DNA of 64,000 nt from Novosphingobium kaempferiae (GTDB taxonomy: Bacteria; Pseudomonadota; Alphaproteobacteria; Sphingomonadales; Sphingomonadaceae), in the NCBI RefSeq assembly GCF_021227995.1, contig NZ_CP089301.1, positions 1,798,001 to 1,862,000 of the forward strand. Reading direction: 5' to 3'. This document shows, one piece after another, positions 38,054 through 48,245 of the stretch. The translations under genes and the position numbers were made by a program. How positions within the stretch are numbered: position 1 is the first letter of the stretch; each line of letters begins with the position of its first letter. The notes under the pieces are model-generated. The model did no database searches. It was not told the origin of the DNA and was given only the letters and a program-made list of their open reading frames with translations.

Positions 38054-40471
38054 TCAGCGGGTGCCCTTTGCGGCAGAAGTCATCGAGAACGGCGCGTCGG
38101 CCTTGGCCGAACCCCAATGCTCGTTCGGCGTCGGGCCCATCACGAAACGTAGCGTGCCGCCCTTCTGCAATTCCTCGCGCGGCAACCAGGGCTTGTTCCA
38201 CGGCTGGCCGTTGAGGGTGGCCGACTGGATGTAGACGTTGGCGGCGCTGTTGTTCTGCGCCTCGATGCTCAGCACCTTGCCGCCCGGCATCGTCAGGCGC
38301 ACGTTGCGGAACAGCGGGCTGCCGATGGCGTACTGCCCGACCGTGGGCGTCACCGGATAGAAGCCCAGTGCCGAGAATACGTACCACGCCGAGGTCTGGC
38401 CGTTGTCCTCGTCCCCCGGATAGCCGTCCGGCGTGGGGGCATAGAGCTTGCGCATCACGTCGCGCACATGCCCTTGCGTCTTCCACGGCTGGCCCGCCCA
38501 GTCGTATAGATACGTCATGTGCTGGATGGGCTGGTTGCCGTGGGCGTACTGGCCCATGTCGACGATCTGCATCTCGCGGATCTCGTGGATCACCTGCCCG
38601 TAATAGCTGTCGTCGAACAGCGGCGGCGTGGTGAAGATCCCGTCGAGCCGGTCGGTGAACTTGCGGTCGCCGCCCATCAGGTCGATCAGGCCCTGCACGT
38701 CCTGCATCACGGACCAGCTGTAATGCAGCGCATTGCCCTCGGTGAAGGCATCGCCCCACTTGAGCGGGTTGAACGGGGTCTCCCACGATCCGTCCTTGTT
38801 GCGCCCGCGCATCCAGCCGCTTTCGGCATCGAACAGCTTGCGGTAGTTCTGCGCCTTGGCGGCATAGCGCTTCGCATCCGCCGTCTTGCCGAGTTGCCCG
38901 GCCAGCCGTGAAATCGCGAAGTCCGCCGTGGCATATTCCAGCGTGCGCGCCGCGTTCTCGTTGATGCCGACATCGTAGGGCACGTAGCCGAGGCGGTTGT
39001 CGTACTCCACGCCTTCGCGCCCGACGGCGGTCAGCGTCTTGCCCATCCGGTCGGTCGGCCGCCCTTCGGAGGTCGTCGCGTTCTTGATCATCGCCTTGTA
39101 GAGCGTCTCGACATCGAAGCCGCGCACCCCGTTGGCATAGGCGTCCGCGATCAGGATCGCCGAGTTGGAGCCGATCATCACGTTGCGGTGCCCCGGGCTC
39201 GCCCATTCGGGCAGCCAGCCGGATTCCTTGTAGGTGTTGACGAGGCCCTGCATGATCTCGCCGTCCCGCTCCGGGTACATCAGCGCGAAGAACGGGAAGA
39301 CCGCGCGCCAGGTGTCCCAGAACCCGTTGTCGGTATAGAGCGGGCCGTCGTGGACCTTGCCATCGTAGGGGCTGTAGTGGACCTGCTTGCCACTCGCATC
39401 GACCTCATGGAAGTTGCGCGGGAACTGCAGCATCCGGTAGAGCGCCGAGTAGAACGTGCGGCGGTTGTCGATGTCCGGATCGTCGACGGCAATGCGCTGG
39501 AACTCGGTCTCCCAGGTCTGCTTCGCCTTGGCGCGGGTCTGGTCGAAGCTGTCCGAGCCCACCTCGCTCTCGAGGTTGCGCAGCGCCTGCTCGGGGCTGA
39601 TGAACGAGGACGCGACCTTGACGCCGACCTGCTCGCCCGCCTTCGTGGTGAATGTCAGCACCGCGCCGACATGGTCGCCCTCGCGGATCTCGGTGCCGTC
39701 CAGAGTGCCGTTGTCGTCCCAGGTCTGGCCGACGGTGAAATCGTGGTCGAACTGGGCGACGAAGTAGTTGCCGAAGTTCGCGGGCACGCCACCCTTGTTG
39801 TTGCGCACGTAGCCGGTGATGCGCCGGTTGGCGCGGTCGATCTTCACCATCGAACCGCCCGCGTAGGCATCCAGCAGGATGTGCGCCTGCTCGGTTTCCG
39901 GGAAGGTGAAGCGGAACTGCGCGGCGCGGTTGGTCGGTGCGACCTCGGCGGTCACGTCATAGTCGGCAAGGTAGACCTTGTAGCCGTAGGCGCGGCTTTC
40001 CTCTGCCTTGTGGCTGTACCACGAAGCGCGCTCCTCCTCCTTGATCCTGACCGGGCCGGTCTCGGCGAAGAGGGCGAAGGCGGCATAGTCGCCCATCCAG
40101 GGGCTGGGCTGGTGCGTCTGCTTGATGCCGTTGATCTTGTGCGCGTCGTAAGTGTAGCCCCAGCCGTCGCCCATCTTGCCGGTCACGGGGGTCCAGAAGT
40201 TCATGCCCCACGGCACCGCGACGGCGGGGTAGGTGTTGCCATAGGACAGCTCATAGCTGGAATCGGTGCCCATCAACGGATTGGCGAGATCGACCAGCGC
40301 CGGTTCCGCCGCCTCAGCGACGGGCGGAGCGGCGGGGCGCGGCTCAGGGGCCTCAGTCGATTGCGCCATCACCGCCGGAGCCATCGCCAGCATGGATACG
40401 CCGGCGACCAGCATCATTGCACCACGGATAGTCTTCACCCTTGTCCCCTGCATTGTCATGTACGCACTCAT
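38054..40471 (-). CDS. GH92 alpha-mannosidase, exported
   Basis: An 805-residue GH92 protein with a signal peptide ending near APAVMAQ. After it come the hallmark VDLANPLMGTDSSYELSYGNTYPAV, the acid-region FTEGNALHYSW (Glu) and GDEDNGQTSAWYVFSALGFYP, whose Asp fits the general base of calcium-dependent GH92 exo-alpha-mannosidases. ATG at 40471 overlaps the GH43 stop (ATGA). It removes terminal alpha-mannose, probably from N-glycan or mannan fragments. Confidence 0.92.
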   Translation of the reverse strand: MSAYMTMQGTRVKTIRGAMMLVAGVSMLAMAPAVMAQSTEAPEPRPAAPPVAEAAEPALVDLANPLMGTDSSYELSYGNTYPAVAVPWGMNFWTPVTGKMGDGWGYTYDAHKINGIKQTHQPSPWMGDYAAFALFAETGPVRIKEEERASWYSHKAEESRAYGYKVYLADYDVTAEVAPTNRAAQFRFTFPETEQAHILLDAYAGGSMVKIDRANRRITGYVRNNKGGVPANFGNYFVAQFDHDFTVGQTWDDNGTLDGTEIREGDHVGAVLTFTTKAGEQVGVKVASSFISPEQALRNLESEVGSDSFDQTRAKAKQTWETEFQRIAVDDPDIDNRRTFYSALYRMLQFPRNFHEVDASGKQVHYSPYDGKVHDGPLYTDNGFWDTWRAVFPFFALMYPERDGEIMQGLVNTYKESGWLPEWASPGHRNVMIGSNSAILIADAYANGVRGFDVETLYKAMIKNATTSEGRPTDRMGKTLTAVGREGVEYDNRLGYVPYDVGINENAARTLEYATADFAISRLAGQLGKTADAKRYAAKAQNYRKLFDAESGWMRGRNKDGSWETPFNPLKWGDAFTEGNALHYSWSVMQDVQGLIDLMGGDRKFTDRLDGIFTTPPLFDDSYYGQVIHEIREMQIVDMGQYAHGNQPIQHMTYLYDWAGQPWKTQGHVRDVMRKLYAPTPDGYPGDEDNGQTSAWYVFSALGFYPVTPTVGQYAIGSPLFRNVRLTMPGGKVLSIEAQNNSAANVYIQSATLNGQPWNKPWLPREELQKGGTLRFVMGPTPNEHWGSAKADAPFSMTSAAKGTR

Positions 40472-41517
40472 CGACGCGGCGGCTTCTGCGCGGCCACGCC
40501 GGTCTTGGTCATCACCACCGGCGCGATGCTGCCGTCGGCATTGAAGCGAAGGCGGTCGATCGCGACCTGCCGATGCTCGCCCACATCGTCGCCCAGCGGG
40601 CGGCGGTGATACGCGATGAACCAGTCGTCGGTGTCTGGGATGTTGAGCACCGAATGGTGCCCCGCCCCGCGCGCGACCTTGAAGTCCTGCGCCAGTATCC
40701 TCCCCCGCGGCGTGAACGGCCCGGTCGCGCTCGGCGCGGTGGCATAGGCCACGGCATAGTCCGGCCCGGTCCAGCCCCCTTCCGACCACATGAAGTAGTA
40801 GGTGCCCTTGCGCTTGATCATGAACGATCCCTCGACGTAGCCCGGCGGGGTGATCTCCTTGTACATCGTGCCGTCCTCGAACGGCACGATGCTGCGCATG
40901 TCGGCGGAAAGGCGCACAACGTTGCAGTGCTTCCACCCGCCGTAGAACAGGTAGACCTGCCCGTCGTCGTCGCGATAGGCAAAGGGGTCGATCGGCTGCG
41001 CGCCGTTGTGGAACGCGCCGATCAGCGGCTTGCCGAGTACGTCCCTGAACGGCCCGCCCGGCCTTTCGCTGACGGCAAGGCCGATGCCGCCGGTCTCGGC
41101 ATCGCTCTGAATGTCGTTGGCGCTGAAGAACATGTAGTAGCGCCCGCCCTGCTCGATCACCGAGGGCGCCCAGATCGCCTTGTAGGCCCAGGGAATCGTG
41201 GCGACGTCGATGACGTGCTCATGCCTGGTCCAGTGGACCAGATCGCGCGAGGAGAAGGCGTTGAAGAACGTCTGGTAGAGGTAGGACGGGCGGATCGAAC
41301 TCGCCTTGCGCGCCTCTTCCTGCTCGGGCGTGAAGTGCTTCGTGCCATCCGGCGTGCCGTCATGGTCGGAATACGTCGGATAGATCCAGTACTCGCCCGC
41401 GAAGGCGCGGATTTCCGGATCGGCATACCAGCCGGGCAGCGCCGGGTTCCCGGCGTGCGCCGCCATCGGCAGCGACAGGGCAGTGCAGGCGGCCAGAGCG
41501 GCCATGCGGCGGATCAC
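40468..41517 (-). CDS. GH43 family glycosidase, exported
   Basis: A 349-residue five-bladed beta-propeller GH43-type enzyme with a signal peptide (ALSLPMAAHA). The three-acid set is visible as Asp in WYADPE, Asp in PIDPFAY and Glu in YVEGSF. GH43 members are alpha-L-arabinofuranosidases, beta-xylosidases or galactosidases; which one cannot be told here. It is the first gene of the GH43-GH92-GH125 run and starts 85 bp after the TonB receptor stop, so it may be co-transcribed with the receptor. Confidence 0.88.
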   Translation of the reverse strand: MIRRMAALAACTALSLPMAAHAGNPALPGWYADPEIRAFAGEYWIYPTYSDHDGTPDGTKHFTPEQEEARKASSIRPSYLYQTFFNAFSSRDLVHWTRHEHVIDVATIPWAYKAIWAPSVIEQGGRYYMFFSANDIQSDAETGGIGLAVSERPGGPFRDVLGKPLIGAFHNGAQPIDPFAYRDDDGQVYLFYGGWKHCNVVRLSADMRSIVPFEDGTMYKEITPPGYVEGSFMIKRKGTYYFMWSEGGWTGPDYAVAYATAPSATGPFTPRGRILAQDFKVARGAGHHSVLNIPDTDDWFIAYHRRPLGDDVGEHRQVAIDRLRFNADGSIAPVVMTKTGVAAQKPPRR

Positions 41518-41602
41518 TCGTACTTCCCCCTATCGAAAAAGTGGAGGTGGGCGTGAAGGACCGCCCACCTCCTGCAACGTGCCATGGCCAACTTCTGGCC
41601 AA

Positions 41603-44566
41603 TCAGAAGTTGTAGGTCACGCCGACATAAGCCCTGCGTCCGGCATAGATGTTGGAATAGAAGCGATCCTTCGTGTCGTTGCCAAGATGCTGCCTCTGCT
41701 CCGACTTGGTCAGGTTGATGACCGAGGCGGTAAGCGAAAGGCGCTCGTTGATGTTGTAGGAGGCGTTGAGGTCCACCTGCTCATACGGATCGTCGTAGAT
41801 GTTGAGGCCGGACGCGATGCCGCGCACCACCTTGCCGCGACGGTTGTAGGAGGCGCGGACGAGGAACTTGTCCGTCTCCCAGAACACCGAGGCGTTGAGC
41901 TGCGTCTTGGCGCTGCCCACCAGCGGCGATGAGCCGACCTTCTGTCCTTCGAGCGAGATGTCCGCCACCGAGGTGTCGTTGATCGTGAAGTTCACCTGCG
42001 CGCCGAGGCCGAAGGGCAGCGTGTGCTGGGCATAAAGCTCTACGCCCTGCGAGCGCGCTTTCGATCCGTTGGCCTGCGTCGCGTACTGCTGCACCAGCAC
42101 TTCCTCGCCCGCGACGGTCTGCGTCACATCTAGCACCAGCGGCACGATGAAGTCCGACACGTCCTTGCGGAAGAACGTCGCACCGACCACCGATCCGGGG
42201 TGGAAGTACCATTCGACGCCAAGGTCGTACTGCCAGGCCGAGAACGGCTTGAGGTCGAAGTTTCCGCCATTGCCGAACCAGCCCGGTCGCGCGCCGAACT
42301 GCTGGCGATCGTAGACGAAGGCGTCGGAGTTGAACGTCAGCGAGCGCGAACCGGCAAGGTCGTTGAAGCCCGGACGCGCGATCACCTTCGATACCGCGCC
42401 GCGCAGCATGATATCCGGCTGCACTTCCCACGAGACGTTGAAGCTGGGCAGTACGTCGGTGTAGCTCTTGGACTCGTTCACCGGGCTGAACACCCGGCGC
42501 TCGCGCTGGTCGAGCGGGATCACGAGACAGTTGCCGTCCGCACCGCGCGGCGGCGGGGAGAACGGGCCGCCGGGGCCGTTCACGCAATAGTCGTCCTCAT
42601 AGTACAGCGTATCGGTGGACGTGCCCGACTGCTTCGTATTGATGACGCGCACGCCGAGGTTGCCGCGCAGCGTGTCGGTCTTGAAGTTGACCTGTGCGTA
42701 GCCTGCCCAGATCTTCTCGCCGATGTTGTAGACGTTCTGGTCCTCGTTGACGCGGACCGGATCGCCGTAGCTGCTGTTGAGATAATCGAGGTAGTTCCCG
42801 AAGTTGATGCCGGGGAACGAACTGGCAGTGAAGCCGCCGGGGATGTTGCCCATCGGGCTGTCGTAGAAGAACTCGGGCCGCGCCACCGCACCGCCGGGGG
42901 TGTCCTGATAACGCAGCTTGGTCGCCGGGTCGGAGTACCACTCGACGCGGCCGGTCCTGCGCTTCACCTCGCCATCGCGCCACTTTGCGCCGACCTGAAC
43001 GGAATCGATGAACCCGTCGAACGAGCGGGTCAGGTCGACTTGCGCGTACTTCTGCTCGATCACGCTGTTGGTGAAGCCCGACCCGGTCGAGCCCACGTCG
43101 ATCTGCGCGATCCCGTTCATCAGGTTCTGCTGCAGTTCGGGCGAGAACTGCATGTCCATCGAGCCGTTCTTGAAGGCCCAGTTGCTCATGAAGTTGCCGT
43201 TGGTGTTCTGCGTCGCCGTGGTCAGGCGCGGCTTGGCCGCAACGCTGAAGCGCGACGACGGACCGCCGGTGGCGCGGGTCTTGCCCGCGACGAAAGTGGC
43301 CTTGAAGCGATCATGCTCGAATTCGCCGCCGAAGTCGAAGGTGTTGGAGACGATCTTCTCGCGGCTGTACTGGCCGGAAAGCTGCGGCGTCTCCATCGTG
43401 CAGGGCGTCGCGCGGGCAAGACAGCCGGTGCCCGCCGCCGGGACGTTGAAGTCCGCCGACTGCAGGATCGTGCCGCTCTTGTCGAAGGTCGCCCCGGTGA
43501 AGAAGTCGCGATAGCCCCACTCGGGAATCTTGAGGACGTTCGAGGTGAAGTTGTTGTTGATCTGGAAGCGGAAGTAGTTCGCCGTCAGGGTCAGTTCGTC
43601 GGTCGGCTTCCACTGTGCGGTCGCCTGGATGCCAAGGCGCTTGCGCTTCTGGTCCTGAATGGACTCGCTGACCGCCTGCGGCGCCCAGTAGCCCGAATAG
43701 CGCTGCCCGCCCTGCGTGGTGGCGCCGGTGTTCTCCGACCAGTAGCTGATCGCATCGTCATTGGCGTAGGGGTTGCCGTTGATGTCGGTGGCAGGCTCGT
43801 TGGCGCGATCATAGGTCCACCACGACCAGCTTTCGGTCCCCGCCGAAAGCGTGCGGTTGGTGCGCTCCTGATAAGTCGCGCCGACCAGCACGCCGAAGGT
43901 CTCGTCGGCGTTCCGCCAGGACAATTGACCCGAAATCTGCGGTTCGAACTTCTTCGACACGTCGGCATAGACGCCTTCGGCCGAAAGGAACCCGCTCCAC
44001 GGTTCGAGGTCCAGCGGGCGGCGGGTCTTGAGGATCACCGTCCCGCCGACGCCGCCCTCGTCCAGCCGCGCCTCGGGCGACTTGTAGACGTCGACGCTGG
44101 CGATCATGTTCGCGGGCAGCAGCGTGTAATTGAACGAGCGCGACGGATCGCCGCTGTCGGCGGAGGCGATGAAGTTGCCGTTGAGCTGCGTCAGCGTCAG
44201 GTCCGAAGACAGGCCGCGAATGCTGACGCGCGAACCTTCGCCGCCGTCACGCTCGATGATGACGCCGGGGACGCGCTGGAGCGAGTCGGCGACGTTCTTG
44301 TCCGGGAACTTGCCGATGTCCTCAGCGGTGATGACATCGACGAAGGCGTTCGCCTCGCGCTTCTGGCGCAGGCTTTCCTCGATCGACTTGCGATAGCCCG
44401 TGACGACGATCGCGCCGTCCTCTGCCGCAGGAGCTTCTGCGGCGGGCGCGGCTTCCTGCGCCTGCGCGGCGACCGCCCCGCCGATCACGCTGGCGGAGAC
44501 CAGCAGCGCCCCGATCATGCGATCACGATTCGAGCGGCTGCGCACTTTCCCATGTCCCTTGTTCAT
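41603..44566 (-). CDS. TonB-dependent receptor (carbohydrate type)
   Basis: A 987-residue receptor of the TonB-dependent 'carbohydrate' subfamily. The signal peptide ends near AAQAQ. It is followed by an Ala/Glu/Pro linker, AIVVTGYRKSIEESLRQKR, a plug (ITAEDIGKFPDKNVADSLQRVPGV, SRVSIRGLSSDL) and a barrel ending YVGVTYNF. The IEESLRQKR-FPDKNVADSLQR pattern is typical of sphingomonad and Caulobacter glycan importers. A GGGAAGGG site precedes the ATG, and an AAAGCAAATTG motif lies about 112-122 bp upstream. Confidence 0.93.
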   Translation of the reverse strand: MNKGHGKVRSRSNRDRMIGALLVSASVIGGAVAAQAQEAAPAAEAPAAEDGAIVVTGYRKSIEESLRQKREANAFVDVITAEDIGKFPDKNVADSLQRVPGVIIERDGGEGSRVSIRGLSSDLTLTQLNGNFIASADSGDPSRSFNYTLLPANMIASVDVYKSPEARLDEGGVGGTVILKTRRPLDLEPWSGFLSAEGVYADVSKKFEPQISGQLSWRNADETFGVLVGATYQERTNRTLSAGTESWSWWTYDRANEPATDINGNPYANDDAISYWSENTGATTQGGQRYSGYWAPQAVSESIQDQKRKRLGIQATAQWKPTDELTLTANYFRFQINNNFTSNVLKIPEWGYRDFFTGATFDKSGTILQSADFNVPAAGTGCLARATPCTMETPQLSGQYSREKIVSNTFDFGGEFEHDRFKATFVAGKTRATGGPSSRFSVAAKPRLTTATQNTNGNFMSNWAFKNGSMDMQFSPELQQNLMNGIAQIDVGSTGSGFTNSVIEQKYAQVDLTRSFDGFIDSVQVGAKWRDGEVKRRTGRVEWYSDPATKLRYQDTPGGAVARPEFFYDSPMGNIPGGFTASSFPGINFGNYLDYLNSSYGDPVRVNEDQNVYNIGEKIWAGYAQVNFKTDTLRGNLGVRVINTKQSGTSTDTLYYEDDYCVNGPGGPFSPPPRGADGNCLVIPLDQRERRVFSPVNESKSYTDVLPSFNVSWEVQPDIMLRGAVSKVIARPGFNDLAGSRSLTFNSDAFVYDRQQFGARPGWFGNGGNFDLKPFSAWQYDLGVEWYFHPGSVVGATFFRKDVSDFIVPLVLDVTQTVAGEEVLVQQYATQANGSKARSQGVELYAQHTLPFGLGAQVNFTINDTSVADISLEGQKVGSSPLVGSAKTQLNASVFWETDKFLVRASYNRRGKVVRGIASGLNIYDDPYEQVDLNASYNINERLSLTASVINLTKSEQRQHLGNDTKDRFYSNIYAGRRAYVGVTYNF

Positions 44567-44677
44567 TTCGGCACCCTTCCCAGGCCTCTAAGGCGATGTC
44601 CGCCTGTCATTCTTGTGGCGTGATGCGCGGGAACCCCTCCCGCTACGTCCAGCCAATGACCGACGTTCTGATTAAAA

Positions 44678-44688
44678 AAAGCAAATTG
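44678..44688. promoter_or_regulatory. AAAGCAAATTG motif upstream of TonB receptor
   Basis: It sits in an AT-rich island (ATTAAAAAAAGCAAATTGTC...) between the second GH92 gene and the TonB receptor gene. One of three matching sites in the locus. Confidence 0.5.
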
Positions 44689-44721
44689 TCAATTATATTG
44701 AGACGTAATGAAGCGGGCCTG

Positions 44722-47103
44722 CTATGGACCCTTCGACCGCTTCACATCCGACATCGACGGCGGCGCGGAATCGGCTCCGCTGCCCCATGCCGGATTGGGC
44801 CTGGGCCCCATGGTGAAGACGATCTTCGCACCCTTCGCGATGTCGGCATGACGGAACCACGGCTTGCCCCAGGGCTTGCCGTCCAACGTCATCGACTGGA
44901 TGTAGGCGTTGTACGGCCCGTTGTTCCGGGCATTGATGTCCAGCAGCCTGCCGCCGCCCATGTCCAGCGTCACCTGATCGAAGATCGGACTGCCGATCAC
45001 GTAGACATCGCTCGACGGATCGACCGGGTAGAAGCCCATGGCGCTCAGAGCGTACCAGGATGACGTTGCACCCTGATCGTCCATGCCCGCATAGCCGTAT
45101 CCGGCCGCATCGCTGCCGTACATCTCGCCGAGGATGCGCCGGACGAGCGCCTGCGTCTTCCACGGCTGCCCGCTCCAGTTGTAGTAATAGGGCGCCTGCT
45201 GATCGGGCTGATTGCCGTGGACGTACTGCCCGATCAGGCCGGTACAGTCGCGGCAGATGCCCTTCGGATTGTACTGCGTGGTGAAGAACTGATCGAGCTT
45301 GGCATTGAACGCATCGCGCCCGCCAAGCAGCGTCATCAGCCCCCCGACATCGTGCGGAGCCAACCAGAGCGTCGACCAGCCCGACGCCTCCTTCATCATG
45401 AAGTTGTAGTAGGGCTCCTGCGGATCGAACGGCGCGATCCACTTGCCGTCGGCGGTCCGCCCCCGGATGAAACCAGTGGAGCGATCGAAGACGTTGGCAT
45501 AGTTACCCGCGCGCTTGAGGAAGCGGCTCTGGTCCTGCGTCTTGCCCAGCCTTCCGGCGTACTGTGCGAGCGCGTGATCGTCCCAGGCATATTCCGCCGT
45601 CGTCGCCGCGCCTGCCTTGCCTCCCGCGTAGGGTGGGCTGGGATTGCCTTCGGGCACATCGTCGGAAATCCAGCCGTTGCGGTCATACTCGGCAAGGTAA
45701 CCGCGCGGCCCTTTGGGATCGGTGGCGTTGCGGCGCAGGTATTCCCATGCCGAGGCATAGTCGAAGGCGATCCCGCGCTTCCATGCGCCAAGGTAGAGGA
45801 ACACCGCGTTGTCGCCATGGAAGGAAGTGTTCATGAACCCCTTCTCCTGCGCCATCTCCAGTTCGGACTTCATGATGTCCCGCACCACAGCAGGCTCCAT
45901 GAGTTCGAGCAGGACGATCTGGTTACGGCCCGTGTCCCAGAAGGGCACCGGCCCGTAACGGTCGTGGTCGGTGGTGCGGACCTTGCCGTTGCTGTCGGTG
46001 AACGGCTCGCCCTTTTCCGCGATCAGGCGCGGGCTGGCGAAGGACTGGAACAGCGTGGAGTAGAACATGGCGCGCTGTTTCGGCGTGCCGCCGGTCACTT
46101 GCACGCGGCCGAGAAGCTTGTCCCACTCGGCCCGCGCGGCTGCGCGAACGCGGGCAAAATCCCAGTCGGGCAGCTCCTTGCGCAACCGCGCCTGCGCCTG
46201 TTCGTAGCTGGTCCCGTGGGCCATGCGGACGAGTACCTTGTCACCCGCTTGCGTGTTGAAGGTGACGTAGCCCCCGGCATAGCTGCCTTCGACGGAACTG
46301 CCGTCAGGCACCACGTCCTTGTCGCCGATGCCCCAGCCCTTTGCGTCGCCCGGTGCCTTGCGGAAAGTGCCATGGACCGCAAACGGACTGGAGAATTCCG
46401 CCACGAAATAGGGTCCATCGATGGACTCGCGCCCCTTCGAAACGCCGCGGATGGTGTGGTCGTCGACGATTTCCACCGTGCCGCCATGATTCAGCAGATT
46501 GAGGAGGACGTTGGAGCGCGGGCTCTTGGGGAAGGTGAACTGCATCAGGCTCGTCCAGCGGGTCGCCGTCAGTTCGACCTGGGTGCGGAAGCTGTCGAGA
46601 TAGACCGAATAGTAGCCCGGCGCCGCGGTTTCGCGTGCCTTGTCGTAGTAGGCCTGCGAGTATGCCGGGGGCGCCGACCAGTCGCCGACGACCGGCATGA
46701 TGACCGGCTCCGCATTGCCGCCATAAGTCGCGCCGCCGCCTCCGGTGAAGCCGATCAGCGTGGGGTTAGTGTAGTAATAGGGAACCGGTACGCCGTTGGG
46801 GTAGGTCAGCGCGATGTTGTTGTTGACCGGTGCGGCCTCGACCGAACTGTGCGGCCAGCGCGCGCCCGGCGATGTCTGGCCCGAGTAGATCGGTTCGCCC
46901 GGAGGCGGCGCATTGCCGATGAGATCCTCGCGGTCGAGCGGGGCCGTGCCGACCAGCGGGTTCGCAAGATCGACGCCCGCCTGCGCTGCAGCGACCGAAG
47001 CCACGCTCATCATACAAGTACCCGCCAAGGCCCCCAGCCAGAGCCGATCGAACGGCATCCGGTACTGTCCGGGTATGGATCGTCCCTTGGAACGCGATCT
47101 CAT
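44722..47103 (-). CDS. GH92 family glycosidase, exported (divergent subfamily)
   Basis: A 793-residue GH92 protein starting at MRSRSKG (47103), chosen for the GGGAGGAGA ribosome site 5 bases upstream; a longer frame to 47172 is possible. The signal peptide ends near SVAAAQ. Family marks are VDLANPLVGT, FMMKEASGWSTLW (Glu), APHDVGGLMTLLGG and GMDDQGATSSWYALSAMGFYP. It has a long N-terminal insertion (APPPGEPIYSGQTSPG) not seen in the other GH92, so substrate linkage may differ. It is divergent from the ROK sugar kinase, with an AAAGCAAATTG motif between them. Confidence 0.9.
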   Translation of the reverse strand: MRSRSKGRSIPGQYRMPFDRLWLGALAGTCMMSVASVAAAQAGVDLANPLVGTAPLDREDLIGNAPPPGEPIYSGQTSPGARWPHSSVEAAPVNNNIALTYPNGVPVPYYYTNPTLIGFTGGGGATYGGNAEPVIMPVVGDWSAPPAYSQAYYDKARETAAPGYYSVYLDSFRTQVELTATRWTSLMQFTFPKSPRSNVLLNLLNHGGTVEIVDDHTIRGVSKGRESIDGPYFVAEFSSPFAVHGTFRKAPGDAKGWGIGDKDVVPDGSSVEGSYAGGYVTFNTQAGDKVLVRMAHGTSYEQAQARLRKELPDWDFARVRAAARAEWDKLLGRVQVTGGTPKQRAMFYSTLFQSFASPRLIAEKGEPFTDSNGKVRTTDHDRYGPVPFWDTGRNQIVLLELMEPAVVRDIMKSELEMAQEKGFMNTSFHGDNAVFLYLGAWKRGIAFDYASAWEYLRRNATDPKGPRGYLAEYDRNGWISDDVPEGNPSPPYAGGKAGAATTAEYAWDDHALAQYAGRLGKTQDQSRFLKRAGNYANVFDRSTGFIRGRTADGKWIAPFDPQEPYYNFMMKEASGWSTLWLAPHDVGGLMTLLGGRDAFNAKLDQFFTTQYNPKGICRDCTGLIGQYVHGNQPDQQAPYYYNWSGQPWKTQALVRRILGEMYGSDAAGYGYAGMDDQGATSSWYALSAMGFYPVDPSSDVYVIGSPIFDQVTLDMGGGRLLDINARNNGPYNAYIQSMTLDGKPWGKPWFRHADIAKGAKIVFTMGPRPNPAWGSGADSAPPSMSDVKRSKGP

Positions 47104-47181
47104 GCGCTTCTCCTCCCACGGCGCATCATGGCGCCTCGCGATCGGTTGCCCCCGATCATCGTCCGGCAACATTTATTAAAT

Positions 47182-47192
47182 CAATTTGCTTT
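47182..47192. promoter_or_regulatory. AAAGCAAATTG motif (minus strand) between GH92 and ROK kinase
   Basis: CAATTTGCTTT on the plus strand, about 80 bp before the GH92 start and 100 bp before the kinase start. It can serve both divergent promoters. AT-rich flanks (ATTTATTAAAT, TTGTCAATTA). Confidence 0.5.
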
Positions 47193-47291
47193 GTCAATTA
47201 CGATTGCGTGCGATAGAGGATGCCTCGACTGCCTCGGTCGAAAACGATGCCGCCGCCGACGGACGCGGGGCCACGCTAGGATAGGAAGCCG

Positions 47292-48206
47292 ATGAAAGAC
47301 ACGTTGACGCTGGCGGGCGTAGAGCTGGGCGGGACGAAAGTCCTCGTCCTGCGCGCCGAGGGCGCCACCATCGTGGACCGAGAGACGATCCCCACCACTT
47401 CGCCCGAAGAGACGCTGGGCAAGGCAGCCACGATTCTCGGTGCGTGGAACGCGCAGCGGCCGTTCGATGCGCTGGGCATCGGCAGCTTCGGCCCGCTACG
47501 GCTCGACCGTGCGGCAGCGGACTTCGGGCGGATGTTGCCGACCAACAAGCCGGGCTGGGCGGCCGCGGACATTTATGGCGCGCTGGCCGGTCCCTTCGCC
47601 TGCCCGACCGGGATCGACACCGACGTCAACGGCGCCGCCCTTGCCGAACTGCGCTGGGGAGCGGGAGCGAAGGATGCCGTGACGTCGAACGGGCTGTGCT
47701 ACCTCACGATCGGCACCGGCGTCGGCGGCGGCTTCGCGTTCAACGGCAAGGCGATCCACGGCGCGATGCATCCCGAGGTCGGGCATATCAGCGTGCCCCG
47801 TTCGCCGGGGGATGACTTCGCGGGCAACTGCTCGTTCCATGGCGACTGCATCGAAGGGCTGGTCTCCGGCCCGGCCCTCTCCGCCCGCTTCGGAATGCCC
47901 GCCCATGCCATCAATGGCGACGATCCGCGCTGGGAGCATGTCGTCAGCGACATCGCCCACCTCGTCACCACGATCCTGCTGACGACGTCGGCTCGGCAGG
48001 TGCTCATCGGCGGCGGCGTCGGACTGGCCCGCGCAGCGCTGCTCGATCGCGTTCGGGCCAAGGTGGTGGAGCGCCTGGGCGGCTACCTGTCCTATGTGAA
48101 TGCAGAGACGATCGGCGGCATCGTCACGGTCCCGGCGCTCGGCGAACTGGCGGGCCCGCTGGGGACGATCGCGTTGGCGCTGGACGCGCTGGAAGCCTCT
48201 GACTGA
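47292..48206 (+). CDS. ROK family sugar kinase (fructokinase/mannokinase-like)
   Basis: A 304-residue ROK kinase. It has GVELGGTKVLVL for the phosphate loop, IGTGVGGGF, and the zinc motif beginning HPEVGHISV and continuing NCSFHGDCIEG, which is the fructokinase-type CxFHxxC variant. The substrate is inferred to be mannose (or fructose after isomerisation), matching the alpha-mannosidases around it. An AGGAA ribosome site precedes the ATG. A GC-rich hairpin follows the stop. Confidence 0.9.
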   Translation: MKDTLTLAGVELGGTKVLVLRAEGATIVDRETIPTTSPEETLGKAATILGAWNAQRPFDALGIGSFGPLRLDRAAADFGRMLPTNKPGWAAADIYGALAGPFACPTGIDTDVNGAALAELRWGAGAKDAVTSNGLCYLTIGTGVGGGFAFNGKAIHGAMHPEVGHISVPRSPGDDFAGNCSFHGDCIEGLVSGPALSARFGMPAHAINGDDPRWEHVVSDIAHLVTTILLTTSARQVLIGGGVGLARAALLDRVRAKVVERLGGYLSYVNAETIGGIVTVPALGELAGPLGTIALALDALEASD

Positions 48207-48213
48207 CGGAAAG

Positions 48214-48239
48214 GGAGCCCGCCCCGAAGGACGGGCTCC
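48214..48239. terminator. Hairpin between convergent kinase and GH127-like genes
   Basis: An 8-bp stem GGAGCCCG / CGGGCTCC with further inner pairing. No T-run follows, so its terminator role is tentative. It sits between two convergent stop codons. Confidence 0.5.
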
Positions 48240-48245
48240 GACAAT

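Noticed and set aside
38049..39206. 385-codon minus-strand frame overlapping the GH92 gene
   Set aside because: An alternate-frame shadow; the GH92 frame carries all family motifs over the same bases.
42200..44623. 807-codon open frame antisense to TonB receptor 1
   Set aside because: A mirror of the receptor's codon bias in GC-rich DNA: Arg/Ala/Val-rich, with no fold or motif, while the opposite strand encodes a clear receptor with signal peptide and plug.
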